From: Thermotoga maritima MSB8
GTDB lineage: Bacteria > Thermotogota > Thermotogae > Thermotogales > Thermotogaceae
Length of the DNA: 64,000 bases
Assembly: GCF_000008545.1 (NCBI RefSeq)
Contig: NC_000853.1
Location: 510,465 to 574,464, forward strand
Direction of reading: 5' to 3'
Below, one piece after another: positions 56,281 to 64,000 of the stretch. Numbering within the stretch: the first letter of the stretch is position 1; the number at the start of each line of letters is the position of its first letter. The notes under the pieces are model-generated. The model ran no database searches, was not told where the DNA came from, and was given only the letters and a program-made list of their open reading frames with translations. The position numbers and the translations under genes were made by a program.

Positions 56281-56764
56281 AGATCTGAAAGCCGGTCAGG
56301 AAATTCGCTACTCCGGTAAGCTCATCGTGATGAGAGATCAAGCTCAAAGACGTTTGAAAGAGATCGTCGATAGAGGAGAAGAACCACCGGTGGATCTCAG
56401 GGGTCAAATTGTCTTTTACGCGGGCCCCGCCAAAACGCCGTCTGGAAAGCCCGTGGGTGCCATAGGACCCACCACGAGTGCTCGAATGGACGACTACCTG
56501 GAGATGCTTTTCAAATTGGGAGCCATCGCAACGATAGGGAAGGGAAAGCGTTCAAAAAAGGCGATAGAGGCCTGTAAGAAGTGGAAGAGGGTTTATTTCG
56601 TTACCCCAAGCGGTACGGCCGCTGCCCTCTCGAAAAGGGTGAAGAAATCGAGAGTTTTGGCCTTTGAAGACCTCGGTCCCGAAGCGATCTACGAGATAGA
56701 AGTGGAGGATTTTCCTCTCATCGTGGCGATCGACAGCAACGGGAACACGATTTTCAAGGAGTGA
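56270..56764 (+). CDS. Fumarate hydratase class I, beta subunit (TtdB-like)
   Basis: A 164-residue swivelling-domain subunit. LIVMRDQAQRR, IVFYAGPAKTP, GAIGPTTSARMD and GTAAALSKRV are hallmarks. TTG start 56270 after GGGGGAAAG. It is followed by malic enzyme in the same operon. Confidence 0.94.
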   Translation: MRIEDLKAGQEIRYSGKLIVMRDQAQRRLKEIVDRGEEPPVDLRGQIVFYAGPAKTPSGKPVGAIGPTTSARMDDYLEMLFKLGAIATIGKGKRSKKAIEACKKWKRVYFVTPSGTAAALSKRVKKSRVLAFEDLGPEAIYEIEVEDFPLIVAIDSNGNTIFKE

Positions 56765-56769
56765 GGGAT

Positions 56770-57900
56770 GTGGATGCGCTCGAGATACACAGATTTCTGA
56801 AGGGAAAGATAAGAACTGCCCTTCCTGTTGAAAAGGTTGACAGGGAGACGCTATCTCTGCTCTACACACCCGGTGTCGCAGATGTTGCCAGAGCCTGTGC
56901 TGAGGATCCAGAAAAGACCTACGTTTACACCTCAAGATGGAACACGGTTGCCGTTGTTTCAGACGGAAGCGCTGTTCTGGGACTCGGTAACATAGGGCCT
57001 TACGGTGCTCTTCCAGTGATGGAGGGGAAAGCCTTTCTTTTCAAGGCCTTCGCCGATATCGACGCCTTTCCCATCTGTCTTTCCGAATCCGAGGAGGAAA
57101 AAATAATCTCCATTGTGAAGAGTTTAGAGCCGAGCTTTGGCGGCATAAACCTTGAGGACATAGGAGCGCCGAAGTGTTTTCGAATCCTTCAGCGCCTCTC
57201 GGAAGAGATGAACATTCCTGTTTTCCACGACGACCAGCAGGGAACCGCCGTTGTGGTGTCCGCAGCTTTTCTCAACGCGCTGAAACTCACGGAGAAAAAG
57301 ATCGAAGAAGTAAAGGTGGTTGTGAACGGTATAGGAGCTGCTGGCTACAACATCGTGAAGTTTCTGCTCGATCTTGGTGTGAAAAACGTTGTAGCTGTCG
57401 ACAGAAAAGGCATCCTCAACGAAAACGATCCGGAGACCTGTTTGAACGAGTACCACCTCGAAATCGCACGCATCACCAATCCGGAAAGGCTATCCGGTGA
57501 TCTTGAAACAGCCCTGGAAGGTGCTGATTTCTTCATAGGTGTTTCGAGGGGAAACATTCTGAAACCAGAGTGGATAAAGAAGATGAGCAGAAAACCTGTG
57601 ATATTCGCCCTCGCGAATCCTGTTCCCGAGATAGATCCAGAACTCGCAAGGGAAGCGGGTGCCTTCATAGTTGCAACGGGAAGATCAGATCATCCAAATC
57701 AGGTGAACAACCTTCTCGCTTTCCCCGGCATTATGAAAGGAGCCGTGGAGAAAAGATCGAAGATCACGAAGAACATGCTTCTCTCCGCCGTGGAAGCCAT
57801 CGCTCGCTCGTGTGAACCAGAACCAGAGCGCATCATACCGGAGGCTTTCGACATGAAGGTTCATTTGAACGTCTATACTGCTGTCAAAGGTTCAGCGTGA
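56770..57900 (+). CDS. Malic enzyme (malate to pyruvate)
   Basis: A 376-residue oxidative decarboxylase of the short bacterial type. LYTPGVADVARA, the metal site FHDDQQGTAVV and Rossmann motif GIGAAGYNI followed by VAVDRKG (Asp suggests NAD preference) are seen. With fumarase it converts fumarate to pyruvate, giving reducing power. GTG 56770, eight bases after AAGGAG, is preferred; GTG 56761 overlaps the upstream stop. Convergent with the ABC permease (9-nt overlap). Confidence 0.94.
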   Translation: MDALEIHRFLKGKIRTALPVEKVDRETLSLLYTPGVADVARACAEDPEKTYVYTSRWNTVAVVSDGSAVLGLGNIGPYGALPVMEGKAFLFKAFADIDAFPICLSESEEEKIISIVKSLEPSFGGINLEDIGAPKCFRILQRLSEEMNIPVFHDDQQGTAVVVSAAFLNALKLTEKKIEEVKVVVNGIGAAGYNIVKFLLDLGVKNVVAVDRKGILNENDPETCLNEYHLEIARITNPERLSGDLETALEGADFFIGVSRGNILKPEWIKKMSRKPVIFALANPVPEIDPELAREAGAFIVATGRSDHPNQVNNLLAFPGIMKGAVEKRSKITKNMLLSAVEAIARSCEPEPERIIPEAFDMKVHLNVYTAVKGSA

Positions 57901-59130
57901 GAAGAATTTCAACCTTTTCTCTCTTTGCCATCCGAGAACAACGTAATCTGAGTTGAATATTCTGAACACAAAAACTGTGGTGACAATCGAAAAGATGAGA
58001 AGGTACAGAATTCCTGAAACAATGAGACCGTAGTCTCCATAGAAAGCCAGCTTTGGAGACATTATGGGATGGGAGAAAGGAATCAGGAAAACGATCACTT
58101 TGAGAACTCCTGGAAGGTTCGAAAAATCCATTATCATGTTCGCTATCATCGGAACCAGTGCGAGTATCGAAATGGGAAACGTGAGAAGCTGAGCGCTTCT
58201 GTAGTCTTTTGCCATCATACCGAGTAGCATACAGAGAGAAAGGCCGGCTAAGATGGAAAGAAAGAGACTCGACCCCATCAGCAGGAAATCCACAGCCTTA
58301 AAGTTCAACCCCATTCCCTGAACATTCTGCGTCAGAGAATTCAGGTAGCTGTAAAAGCCTGCCATGTATATTCCCGCAAGGATCAGACCAACGATCGCAC
58401 TTCCCACGATCTTTGCGAGTGCGATGTGTTCTCGCTTCACGGGCATCGTGAGGAGTGTCTCGAGGGTCTTGTTCTCTTTCTCCATCGCGAGTGAAGAGAT
58501 GAGGGAAGATCCCGACATGATTATCAGCATCATGATGAGAATGGGAATCATTATGTTTTGAGAGTAGAAGACGTTCATTATCGCTTCTGGTGAGTGATTT
58601 TTGAAGAGGCTTCCCCTCAAGTAGGTGTGTTGAACGATCTCGAGTGGATCGAACAGAAGCTGGGCTTTTTTCGGATCGTTCAGTAAGAATGAAGCAAGCT
58701 GCACCTTGAGGGATTCGATCAGGGATGAGATCGTACCCGTGGAGACCGCTTCTGACAGGCCGGTTCCTCTCAGGTACCACACAATTTCCAACCGCGCTTT
58801 TTCACCTGATTCCAAGCTTTGAGAAAAACCTTTGGGTATCACAATGATCGCAGGAGCCTTTTCCTTCTTCACAGCTTCTTCCGCTTCTTTCAGATCACTT
58901 CCTGCGTACACGATATCCACCATATTGCCGAGTGCTTTTTCTGCGAGTTCGGCGATCGTTCCTGTGTCTTCCCTCACGATCGCCACCTTCTGACCAACAG
59001 TGGATTTCTCTACGGTGCTTTTGAACACGTTGCCCAGTGAACCGTACAGAACAGCCACCACAATGACAGAGACAATTGCTCCCAGATTGAGAAGTTCTTT
59101 TATCTCTTTCTTCAGAAGTTTTCCGAACAT
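57892..59130 (-). CDS. ABC-2 type exporter permease (NatB-like)
   Basis: A 412-residue membrane protein: one N-terminal helix, a large outer domain (about 45-185) and five or six C-terminal helices, the NatB/ABC-2 layout (MEKENKTLETLLTMPVKREH is typical). NatB relatives export Na; others export peptides or drugs. It overlaps the ATPase gene by 19 nt. Confidence 0.88.
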   Translation of the reverse strand: MFGKLLKKEIKELLNLGAIVSVIVVAVLYGSLGNVFKSTVEKSTVGQKVAIVREDTGTIAELAEKALGNMVDIVYAGSDLKEAEEAVKKEKAPAIIVIPKGFSQSLESGEKARLEIVWYLRGTGLSEAVSTGTISSLIESLKVQLASFLLNDPKKAQLLFDPLEIVQHTYLRGSLFKNHSPEAIMNVFYSQNIMIPILIMMLIIMSGSSLISSLAMEKENKTLETLLTMPVKREHIALAKIVGSAIVGLILAGIYMAGFYSYLNSLTQNVQGMGLNFKAVDFLLMGSSLFLSILAGLSLCMLLGMMAKDYRSAQLLTFPISILALVPMIANMIMDFSNLPGVLKVIVFLIPFSHPIMSPKLAFYGDYGLIVSGILYLLIFSIVTTVFVFRIFNSDYVVLGWQREKRLKFFSR

Positions 59131-59846
59131 TTCACCACCTCCTCGAAGACCTCTTCGATGTTCTGTGCTTTGTACCTTTCCTTGAGTTCTTCAACGGTTC
59201 CCGTTTCCACAATCGTTCCGTTGTGAATCAGCGCTATTCGATCACAGAGGAATTCCACTTCGAGCATGTTGTGAGAAGAGACCAGTATGGTGAGACCTTC
59301 CTGAGATGCCTGTTTCAATATCTTTCTCACTTCTCTTGCGTTGAGGACATCGAGGCCGGAGGTGGGTTCGTCGAGGATGGCGAGACGAGGATTCACCATC
59401 AAAGCCCTCGCTATGAGGAGTTTTCTCACCATACCTTTGCTGTAGGTTGAGACTCTGTCTTTTATCTTTTCACCGAGACCGGCGATCTCCGTTGCCCGTT
59501 CGACCATCTCTTCTATCTCGCTTGAGCTGGAAGCGTAGAAACCCGCAACGAATCTCAGGTATTCGATTCCCTGCATGTTCCTGTAGGCGCCCGCTTCTTC
59601 GGGAAGGTAGCTGATCAGCTTTCTCACTTCGTGTGGTTCTTCAACAACGTTCTTTCCAAATACGGTGACGATTCCGGAGGAAGGCTTGATCAGCGTGGAG
59701 ATGATCCTGAGTGTGGTGGTCTTTCCCGCACCGTTCGGTCCTATGAGACCAAAGATCTCTCCTTCTTCGATCTCAAAAGAAATTCCCTTCAGGATCTCTT
59801 TCTTTCCAATTCTTTTTCTCAGATCCTTTACAACCACTGCCCCCAT
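59112..59846 (-). CDS. ABC exporter ATPase (NatA-like)
   Basis: A 244-residue ATPase: Walker A GPNGAGKTTTLR, Q-loop YLPEEAG, signature YSKGMVRKL, Walker B LAILDEPTSGLDV, His in SSHNMLE. ATG follows GGGGGTG. It is 11 nt downstream of thrB, so the exporter pair reads as the end of the threonine operon. Confidence 0.9.
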   Translation of the reverse strand: MGAVVVKDLRKRIGKKEILKGISFEIEEGEIFGLIGPNGAGKTTTLRIISTLIKPSSGIVTVFGKNVVEEPHEVRKLISYLPEEAGAYRNMQGIEYLRFVAGFYASSSSEIEEMVERATEIAGLGEKIKDRVSTYSKGMVRKLLIARALMVNPRLAILDEPTSGLDVLNAREVRKILKQASQEGLTILVSSHNMLEVEFLCDRIALIHNGTIVETGTVEELKERYKAQNIEEVFEEVVKCSENF

Positions 59847-59857
59847 CGATACACCCC

Positions 59858-60703
59858 CTATTCTGAAACTATCATCCCCCTGTTGTTCACCCTCAGCTTC
59901 AGAACGTCCTTGAGATAGGGAATCCCTTCAAAGTCATTTATATTGGAACAAACAGAAGGACCGGATCCGCTTACAAACCAGTACTCGGGATTTTTTGATA
60001 AGATGGCTTCCACAAACTCTTTCATCTTCTTATTGCCGTTTATCCTGTAGTTCTGGTGAAGTCGATCTCCCACGTATTTCAGAGCCTCTTTGATCTTTCC
60101 AGCTGCGATCTTTGCAAGGAACTGGCATGAATTCTTTATGTTGAAGACCGCATCTTCGAAAGGGACCTTCTCCGGAAGGATCTTTCTCATCTCGTTTGTA
60201 CATACTGGAAAATTCGGAACAAGAAATGTGAGAGAAAGATCGATCTCGAACTTTTCAAAATCAAGATGACTTCCGTTTTGATAACAGACCACAAGCCCCC
60301 CTGTGAAAGCGGGTACAACGTTGTCAGGGTGTCCTTCCAGCTCCACAGCGAGTTTCATGAGATCTTCCCGTGAAAGATTTCTGCCCGTTCCTTCGTTCGC
60401 AATGTGGAGTGCCGCGACGATCACAGCGGCGCTCGATCCAAGACCGCTCGATACAGGGATGTTGCATGTCTGCTTGATCCTGACTGGCGGAACTCTGTAC
60501 CCGGTTTTTCTCTCAAAGAACCTGAGGACTTCGAAAAACAGATTGTGGTCCTTCAAATCCGAAGCGTATTTTCCAGTACTTTCTATGGTTGTCTCTTTTG
60601 TATCGAAAGAAAACTCCACTTCGTTGAAAAGATCCAGCGCGAGTCCAAAGACGTCGAATCCCGCTCCGAGATTGGTCGTTGTGGCCGGTACCAGGACCTT
60701 CAT
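59858..60703 (-). CDS. thrB: Homoserine kinase
   Basis: A 281-residue GHMP kinase that phosphorylates homoserine. [17 protein letters not shown] opens the protein; the ATP loop is [14 protein letters not shown] and motif 3 is [14 protein letters not shown] in an ATGA overlap with thrC. Product feeds ThrC. Confidence 0.95.
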
Positions 60704-61746
60704 ATGTCGAGTACCTCCAGAATCTCTTCTACTCTTCCTTCTATGATCCTTGGGGGTTCAAGCTGTGAGATGACGATGTTCGGATCTTTCAAACCGTTCC
60801 CTGTGAGGGTACACACAACGATCTCTCCACCCCTGAAGATTCCCTGTCTGTGCTTCTTCAAAAGCCCCGCTATCGATGCAGCGGATGCGGGCTCACAGAA
60901 GATCCCTTCTTTCTGAGCCAAGAGTCTCTGTGCGCGCAGTATTTCTTCGTCGCTCACCATGTCGATGTCTCCACCCGATTCATCGCGTGCCCGGACCGCT
61001 TTTTCCCAGTTCGCGGGGTTACCGATCCTTATTGCAGTGGCGACCGTCTCCGGGTTTTCTATGGGATGACCGCGAACTATGGGGGCGGCCCCTTCCGCCT
61101 GGAATCCCATCATCTTCGGCAGTTTGGTGGAGAACCCATGCTGATAATACTCCTTGTATCCCATCCAGTAAGCGGAGATGTTGCCCGCGTTTCCCACGGG
61201 GATGAAGTGGTAGTCCGGTGCATCTCCGAGCTCGTCGACTATCTCAAAAGCGGCCGTTTTCTGACCTTCGAGTCTGTAGGGATTGATACTGTTCACGAGT
61301 GTGATGGGATATTTGGATGTGATCTCCTTGACCAGTTCCAGACACTTGTCGAAATTCCCTCTCACCTGAAGCACCACGGCGCCGTATATCATCGCCTGAG
61401 CCAGCTTTCCGAGTGCGATCTTCCCTTCTGGTATCAGAACGATCGCCTTTATTCCTGCCCTTGCGGCGTACGCGGCAGCGGATGCGGAGGTGTTCCCCGT
61501 TGAAGCGCACATGATGGCTTTCGAGCCTTCTTCCAGTGCCTTTGCGACGGCAACGACCATTCCTCTATCTTTGAAGGACCCCGTCGGATTGGATCCTTCG
61601 TACTTCACGTAGATGTTTATTCCGAGTTCCCTGCTCATGTTCACAAGAGGTATGAGAGGAGTGTTCCCTTCATTCAAAGAGAGCATAGGGGTTTTGTCTG
61701 TTACGGGAAGAAATCTTCTGTACTTTTCGAGTATGCCCAATTTCAT
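60700..61746 (-). CDS. thrC: Threonine synthase
   Basis: A 348-residue PLP enzyme that turns phosphohomoserine into threonine. PLP Lys in [27 protein letters not shown] is conserved. ATG 61746 overlaps the upstream stop (TGATG); GTG 61749 and TTG 61740 are alternatives, the last having the best SD spacing. Second gene of the thr operon. Confidence 0.95.
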
Positions 61747-63908
61747 CACTCCCTGTCCAGTTCGAATCTGCTGTGTATCGCCTTCACGGCATCCTCCACG
61801 TATTTTCCGTCTATGATCACAGAAATCCTGCTGCTCGATGCACTGATCATATCGATGTTGATCCCCTCGTTCGCCAGTGTTTCAAAGAGAGTAGCGGAGA
61901 TTTCCGGTGTTGAAGTGAGGTTCACCCCTACGATGGAGACCTTTGCGAGTCCTTTTTCAATGATGATCTCTTTTGCTTCGCTTCTTGTTTTCAGAAGATC
62001 GATGTCGAGTTTTCCAAGCTGGGACTCCGGAACGATGAACGCCACGGTGTTGTACTCCCCGCTCTTCATTCCCTGTATGATCATGTCGATGTTCACTCCC
62101 ATCTGAGAGAGAGTTCTCATAATCCGTGCTGCGACACCGGGTTTGTCCGGTACATCCTTCAGAACAACCTTCGCCATACCGTCTTCAAAGGTAACCGCCC
62201 TGACGATTGGATTCTCCACTTTTGTCCCCTCCCATATAAGGGTTCCACGAGTTTCTTTGTGTGCGTTCTTTATGAGAACCTTGACACCATACTTTCTCGC
62301 GAATTCCGCCGCTCTCGCCTGCAGCACCTGGGCACCGTGTCTCGAGAGCTCGATCATCTCTTCCCAGGAGAGCTCTTTTATCACCCGCGCGTCTTTTACG
62401 ATCCTGGGATCCGCCGTGTACACCCCGTCCACGTCTTTGTAGAGCTCACACAAATCCGCTCCCAGTGAGTAAGCGAGAGCGATCGCTGTGAGATCTGAGC
62501 CACCCCTCCCAAGTGTGGTGATATCCCCCGTTTCGGTTATACCCTGAAACCCGGCGACAACGGGTATGAAATCCTGCTTCAGATACCTCGAAATGATATC
62601 CGTGTTGATGTCGATGATCCTCGCTGATCCGTAACGCTTGTCGGTTATGATCTTCAGCTGATTTCCAGTGAAAGAGATCGCTTTGTAGCCTCTCTTTCTG
62701 AGTGCGATGCTCATGAGAGCCACACTCTGTATTTCTCCCGTCGAGAGGAGAAGATCCAGTTCTCTCGGGTCGGGGTTTTCATCTATCGTCTTTGCGAGTT
62801 CTATCAGGTGATCTGTGGTGTCTCCCATGGCGGAAAGCACGACAACGGGCTTCACACCGCTCTTCTTTCTCTTTATGATTTTCTCGGCCACTTTCTCGAG
62901 TTTTTCCACATCGGAGATAGCGGCTCCACCGAACTTCATCACCACAACCGAGAACTTCTCGGCACCGCCGAGCACCTTGTATTTCGCCACTCTGAAAAGA
63001 TCCGCTATCACGGCGCTGGCGGTGGGATATCCACCCGCTCCCCTTCCCTTCAGCAGAAAATCTCCAGCGAGATCAGTTGAAACTTCTATCGCGTTGTCTA
63101 CACCATCCACGTTGAAGAACGGATCCTCTGGTGTCACTTCTCTCAAACGTACCTCGTATCTGTTTGTTGAAAAATCGAGTTCCCCGATCAGCTTCAGCTT
63201 TTTTCCGGAGCGAACGATCTCTTTTAGATACTCCGGATCTATTCTGGTTATGCCCTCGAACTGCACGCTGTTTATGCCCGGAAACCTTCCCGTTACCACA
63301 CCAGCTAAGACGGAGACCTTGTACGCCACGTCGTAACCTTCGATGTCGTTTGTGGGATCAGCTTCAGCATAGCCAAGTTCCTGTGCTTCTTTCAGAACTT
63401 CTTCGAAATGTCTTCCCTTGCTCATCTCCGTGAGGATGTAGTTCGTCGTTCCGTTCATTATTCCGCGTATCCTGGTGACTTTCTGAAAGATCAGATAATC
63501 CTGAAGGAGAGATATGATGGGAATACCCCCACCCACGGATGCCTCGAAGAAAAGCTTCCGTTTTTTTATGTACTCTGAGAACTCGTTGCCGTATTCGGAG
63601 ATGAGATTTTTGTTTGGAGTTACGACGATTCGCCCCAGCTCCAAGGCACGTCGCACAAGATCGACCGCCACATCCGTTCCACCTATTGCTTCTACAACCA
63701 CATCGCTGTTCAAAATGAGGTCATCGAAATCGAAAGCTATCTCCTCTTTCGGAACACCAAGCAGTTCGTACTTTTGAGGAGAGCGATTTATCACCTTCGA
63801 AATGATGAACTTTTCACCGATCCTTTTTTCTATTTCATTTCCTCTTTCTTTCAGTATGCGGTATATACTGCCACCCACAGTTCCAAGCCCTGCGATTCCT
63901 ACCCGCAC
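61746..63908 (-). CDS. Bifunctional homoserine dehydrogenase-aspartokinase in reversed domain order
   Basis: A 720-residue fusion. Residues 1 to about 325 are homoserine dehydrogenase ([40 protein letters not shown]). Residues from about 330 are aspartokinase ([37 protein letters not shown]) ending in two ACT domains ([28 protein letters not shown]). E. coli ThrA has the opposite order. The two ACT repeats suggest feedback control by threonine or lysine. GTG 63908 with AAGGAG 8 nt upstream is chosen; the frame opens at 63965. Confidence 0.95.
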   Translation of the reverse strand: MRVGIAGLGTVGGSIYRILKERGNEIEKRIGEKFIISKVINRSPQKYELLGVPKEEIAFDFDDLILNSDVVVEAIGGTDVAVDLVRRALELGRIVVTPNKNLISEYGNEFSEYIKKRKLFFEASVGGGIPIISLLQDYLIFQKVTRIRGIMNGTTNYILTEMSKGRHFEEVLKEAQELGYAEADPTNDIEGYDVAYKVSVLAGVVTGRFPGINSVQFEGITRIDPEYLKEIVRSGKKLKLIGELDFSTNRYEVRLREVTPEDPFFNVDGVDNAIEVSTDLAGDFLLKGRGAGGYPTASAVIADLFRVAKYKVLGGAEKFSVVVMKFGGAAISDVEKLEKVAEKIIKRKKSGVKPVVVLSAMGDTTDHLIELAKTIDENPDPRELDLLLSTGEIQSVALMSIALRKRGYKAISFTGNQLKIITDKRYGSARIIDINTDIISRYLKQDFIPVVAGFQGITETGDITTLGRGGSDLTAIALAYSLGADLCELYKDVDGVYTADPRIVKDARVIKELSWEEMIELSRHGAQVLQARAAEFARKYGVKVLIKNAHKETRGTLIWEGTKVENPIVRAVTFEDGMAKVVLKDVPDKPGVAARIMRTLSQMGVNIDMIIQGMKSGEYNTVAFIVPESQLGKLDIDLLKTRSEAKEIIIEKGLAKVSIVGVNLTSTPEISATLFETLANEGINIDMISASSSRISVIIDGKYVEDAVKAIHSRFELDRE

Positions 63909-64000
63909 TTTTCTCACTCCTTGGGAAGAGTTTGTGAACATTTTAAAGGATCGATATGTTCTCATCTTATCCTAAATTTTACATTTTCATGATAAAAATG

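Noticed and set aside
63909-64000. Attenuator or strong promoter for the thr operon
   Set aside because: A TAAAAT box is present but without a matching -35, and no leader peptide rich in Thr codons or terminator hairpin is seen within the window.

Overview
The window looks like chromosomal core DNA of a hyperthermophilic Thermotoga (T. maritima / T. petrophila type). The signs are a tmRNA whose tag reads ANEPVAVAA, a tryptophanyl-tRNA synthetase with a 4Fe-4S cysteine motif, a family-4 uracil-DNA glycosylase, TrpB2, a sirtuin, very Lys/Glu/Arg-rich proteins, strong Shine-Dalgarno (SD) sites paired with many TTG/GTG starts, and densely packed genes with 4-nt ATGA/GTGA/TTGA overlaps. From memory the gene order matches the T. 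maritima TM0482-TM0547 neighbourhood; no search was run. I saw no insertion sequence, prophage, CRISPR array or replication origin, and no gap above 300 bases without a gene.

Layout. 1-600: start of a membrane protein gene cut by the edge, and a Gly-Leu-Lys tRNA operon (minus). 694-4941: a giant BcrA/BadF-type activase/dehydratase-like fusion. 4925-7584 (minus): a thiamine-related NMT1/THI5-type ABC operon. 7657-8762: a MIP18-type protein and PrmC. 8743-10588 (minus): unknown genes and Sir2. 10637-12803: trpS, scpA, scpB. 12768-21097 (minus): a peptide-type ABC operon with three ATPases and no binding protein, followed by a VIT1/ferritin-like protein, a DnaQ-type exonuclease and a PIN-PhoH protein. 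21220-23679: tmRNA, then groES-groEL under a CIRCE operator. 23866-27664 (minus): uracil-DNA glycosylase, DtxR-like regulator, GalE and a RarA-macrodomain fusion. 27774-28208: a lone fliJ. 28205-31440 (minus): proS and comM. 31512-34261: radical SAM protein, C11-like peptidase lipoprotein, membrane protein and Cys-rich protein. 34271-36273 (minus): mnmA and a GAF/fRMsr-like protein. 36355-50242: one long plus-strand run (hslVU, lipoprotein, FtsL-like, methyltransferase, miaA, hfq, hflX, fmt, degenerate HMA protein, ABC importer with one ATPase, sigma factor, membrane protein). 50426-53283: a two-gene unit ending in a membrane-hairpin SMC/Rad50-like ATPase. 53280-55416 (minus): TrpB2 and a cation diffusion facilitator. 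55462-57900: fumarase alpha and beta, malic enzyme. 57892-63908 (minus): homoserine dehydrogenase-aspartokinase, thrC, thrB, and an ABC exporter pair.

How the parts connect. The two peptide-type ABC loci are complementary: one has surplus ATPases and no binding protein, the other has a binding protein and a single OppF-like ATPase. Sir2 makes O-acetyl-ADP-ribose, and the macrodomain fused to RarA belongs to a family that binds or hydrolyses such compounds, which suggests an NAD-linked DNA-maintenance circuit. The fumarase-malic enzyme operon takes fumarate to malate to pyruvate. The threonine operon carries an ABC exporter pair at its end. The most unusual items are the RarA-macrodomain fusion with a possible internal start, the membrane-hairpin SMC-like pair, the 1415-residue activase fusion, the roughly 200-residue insertion in an OppC permease, an FtsL-like gene without a canonical start codon, and a G-quadruplex-like intergenic tract.
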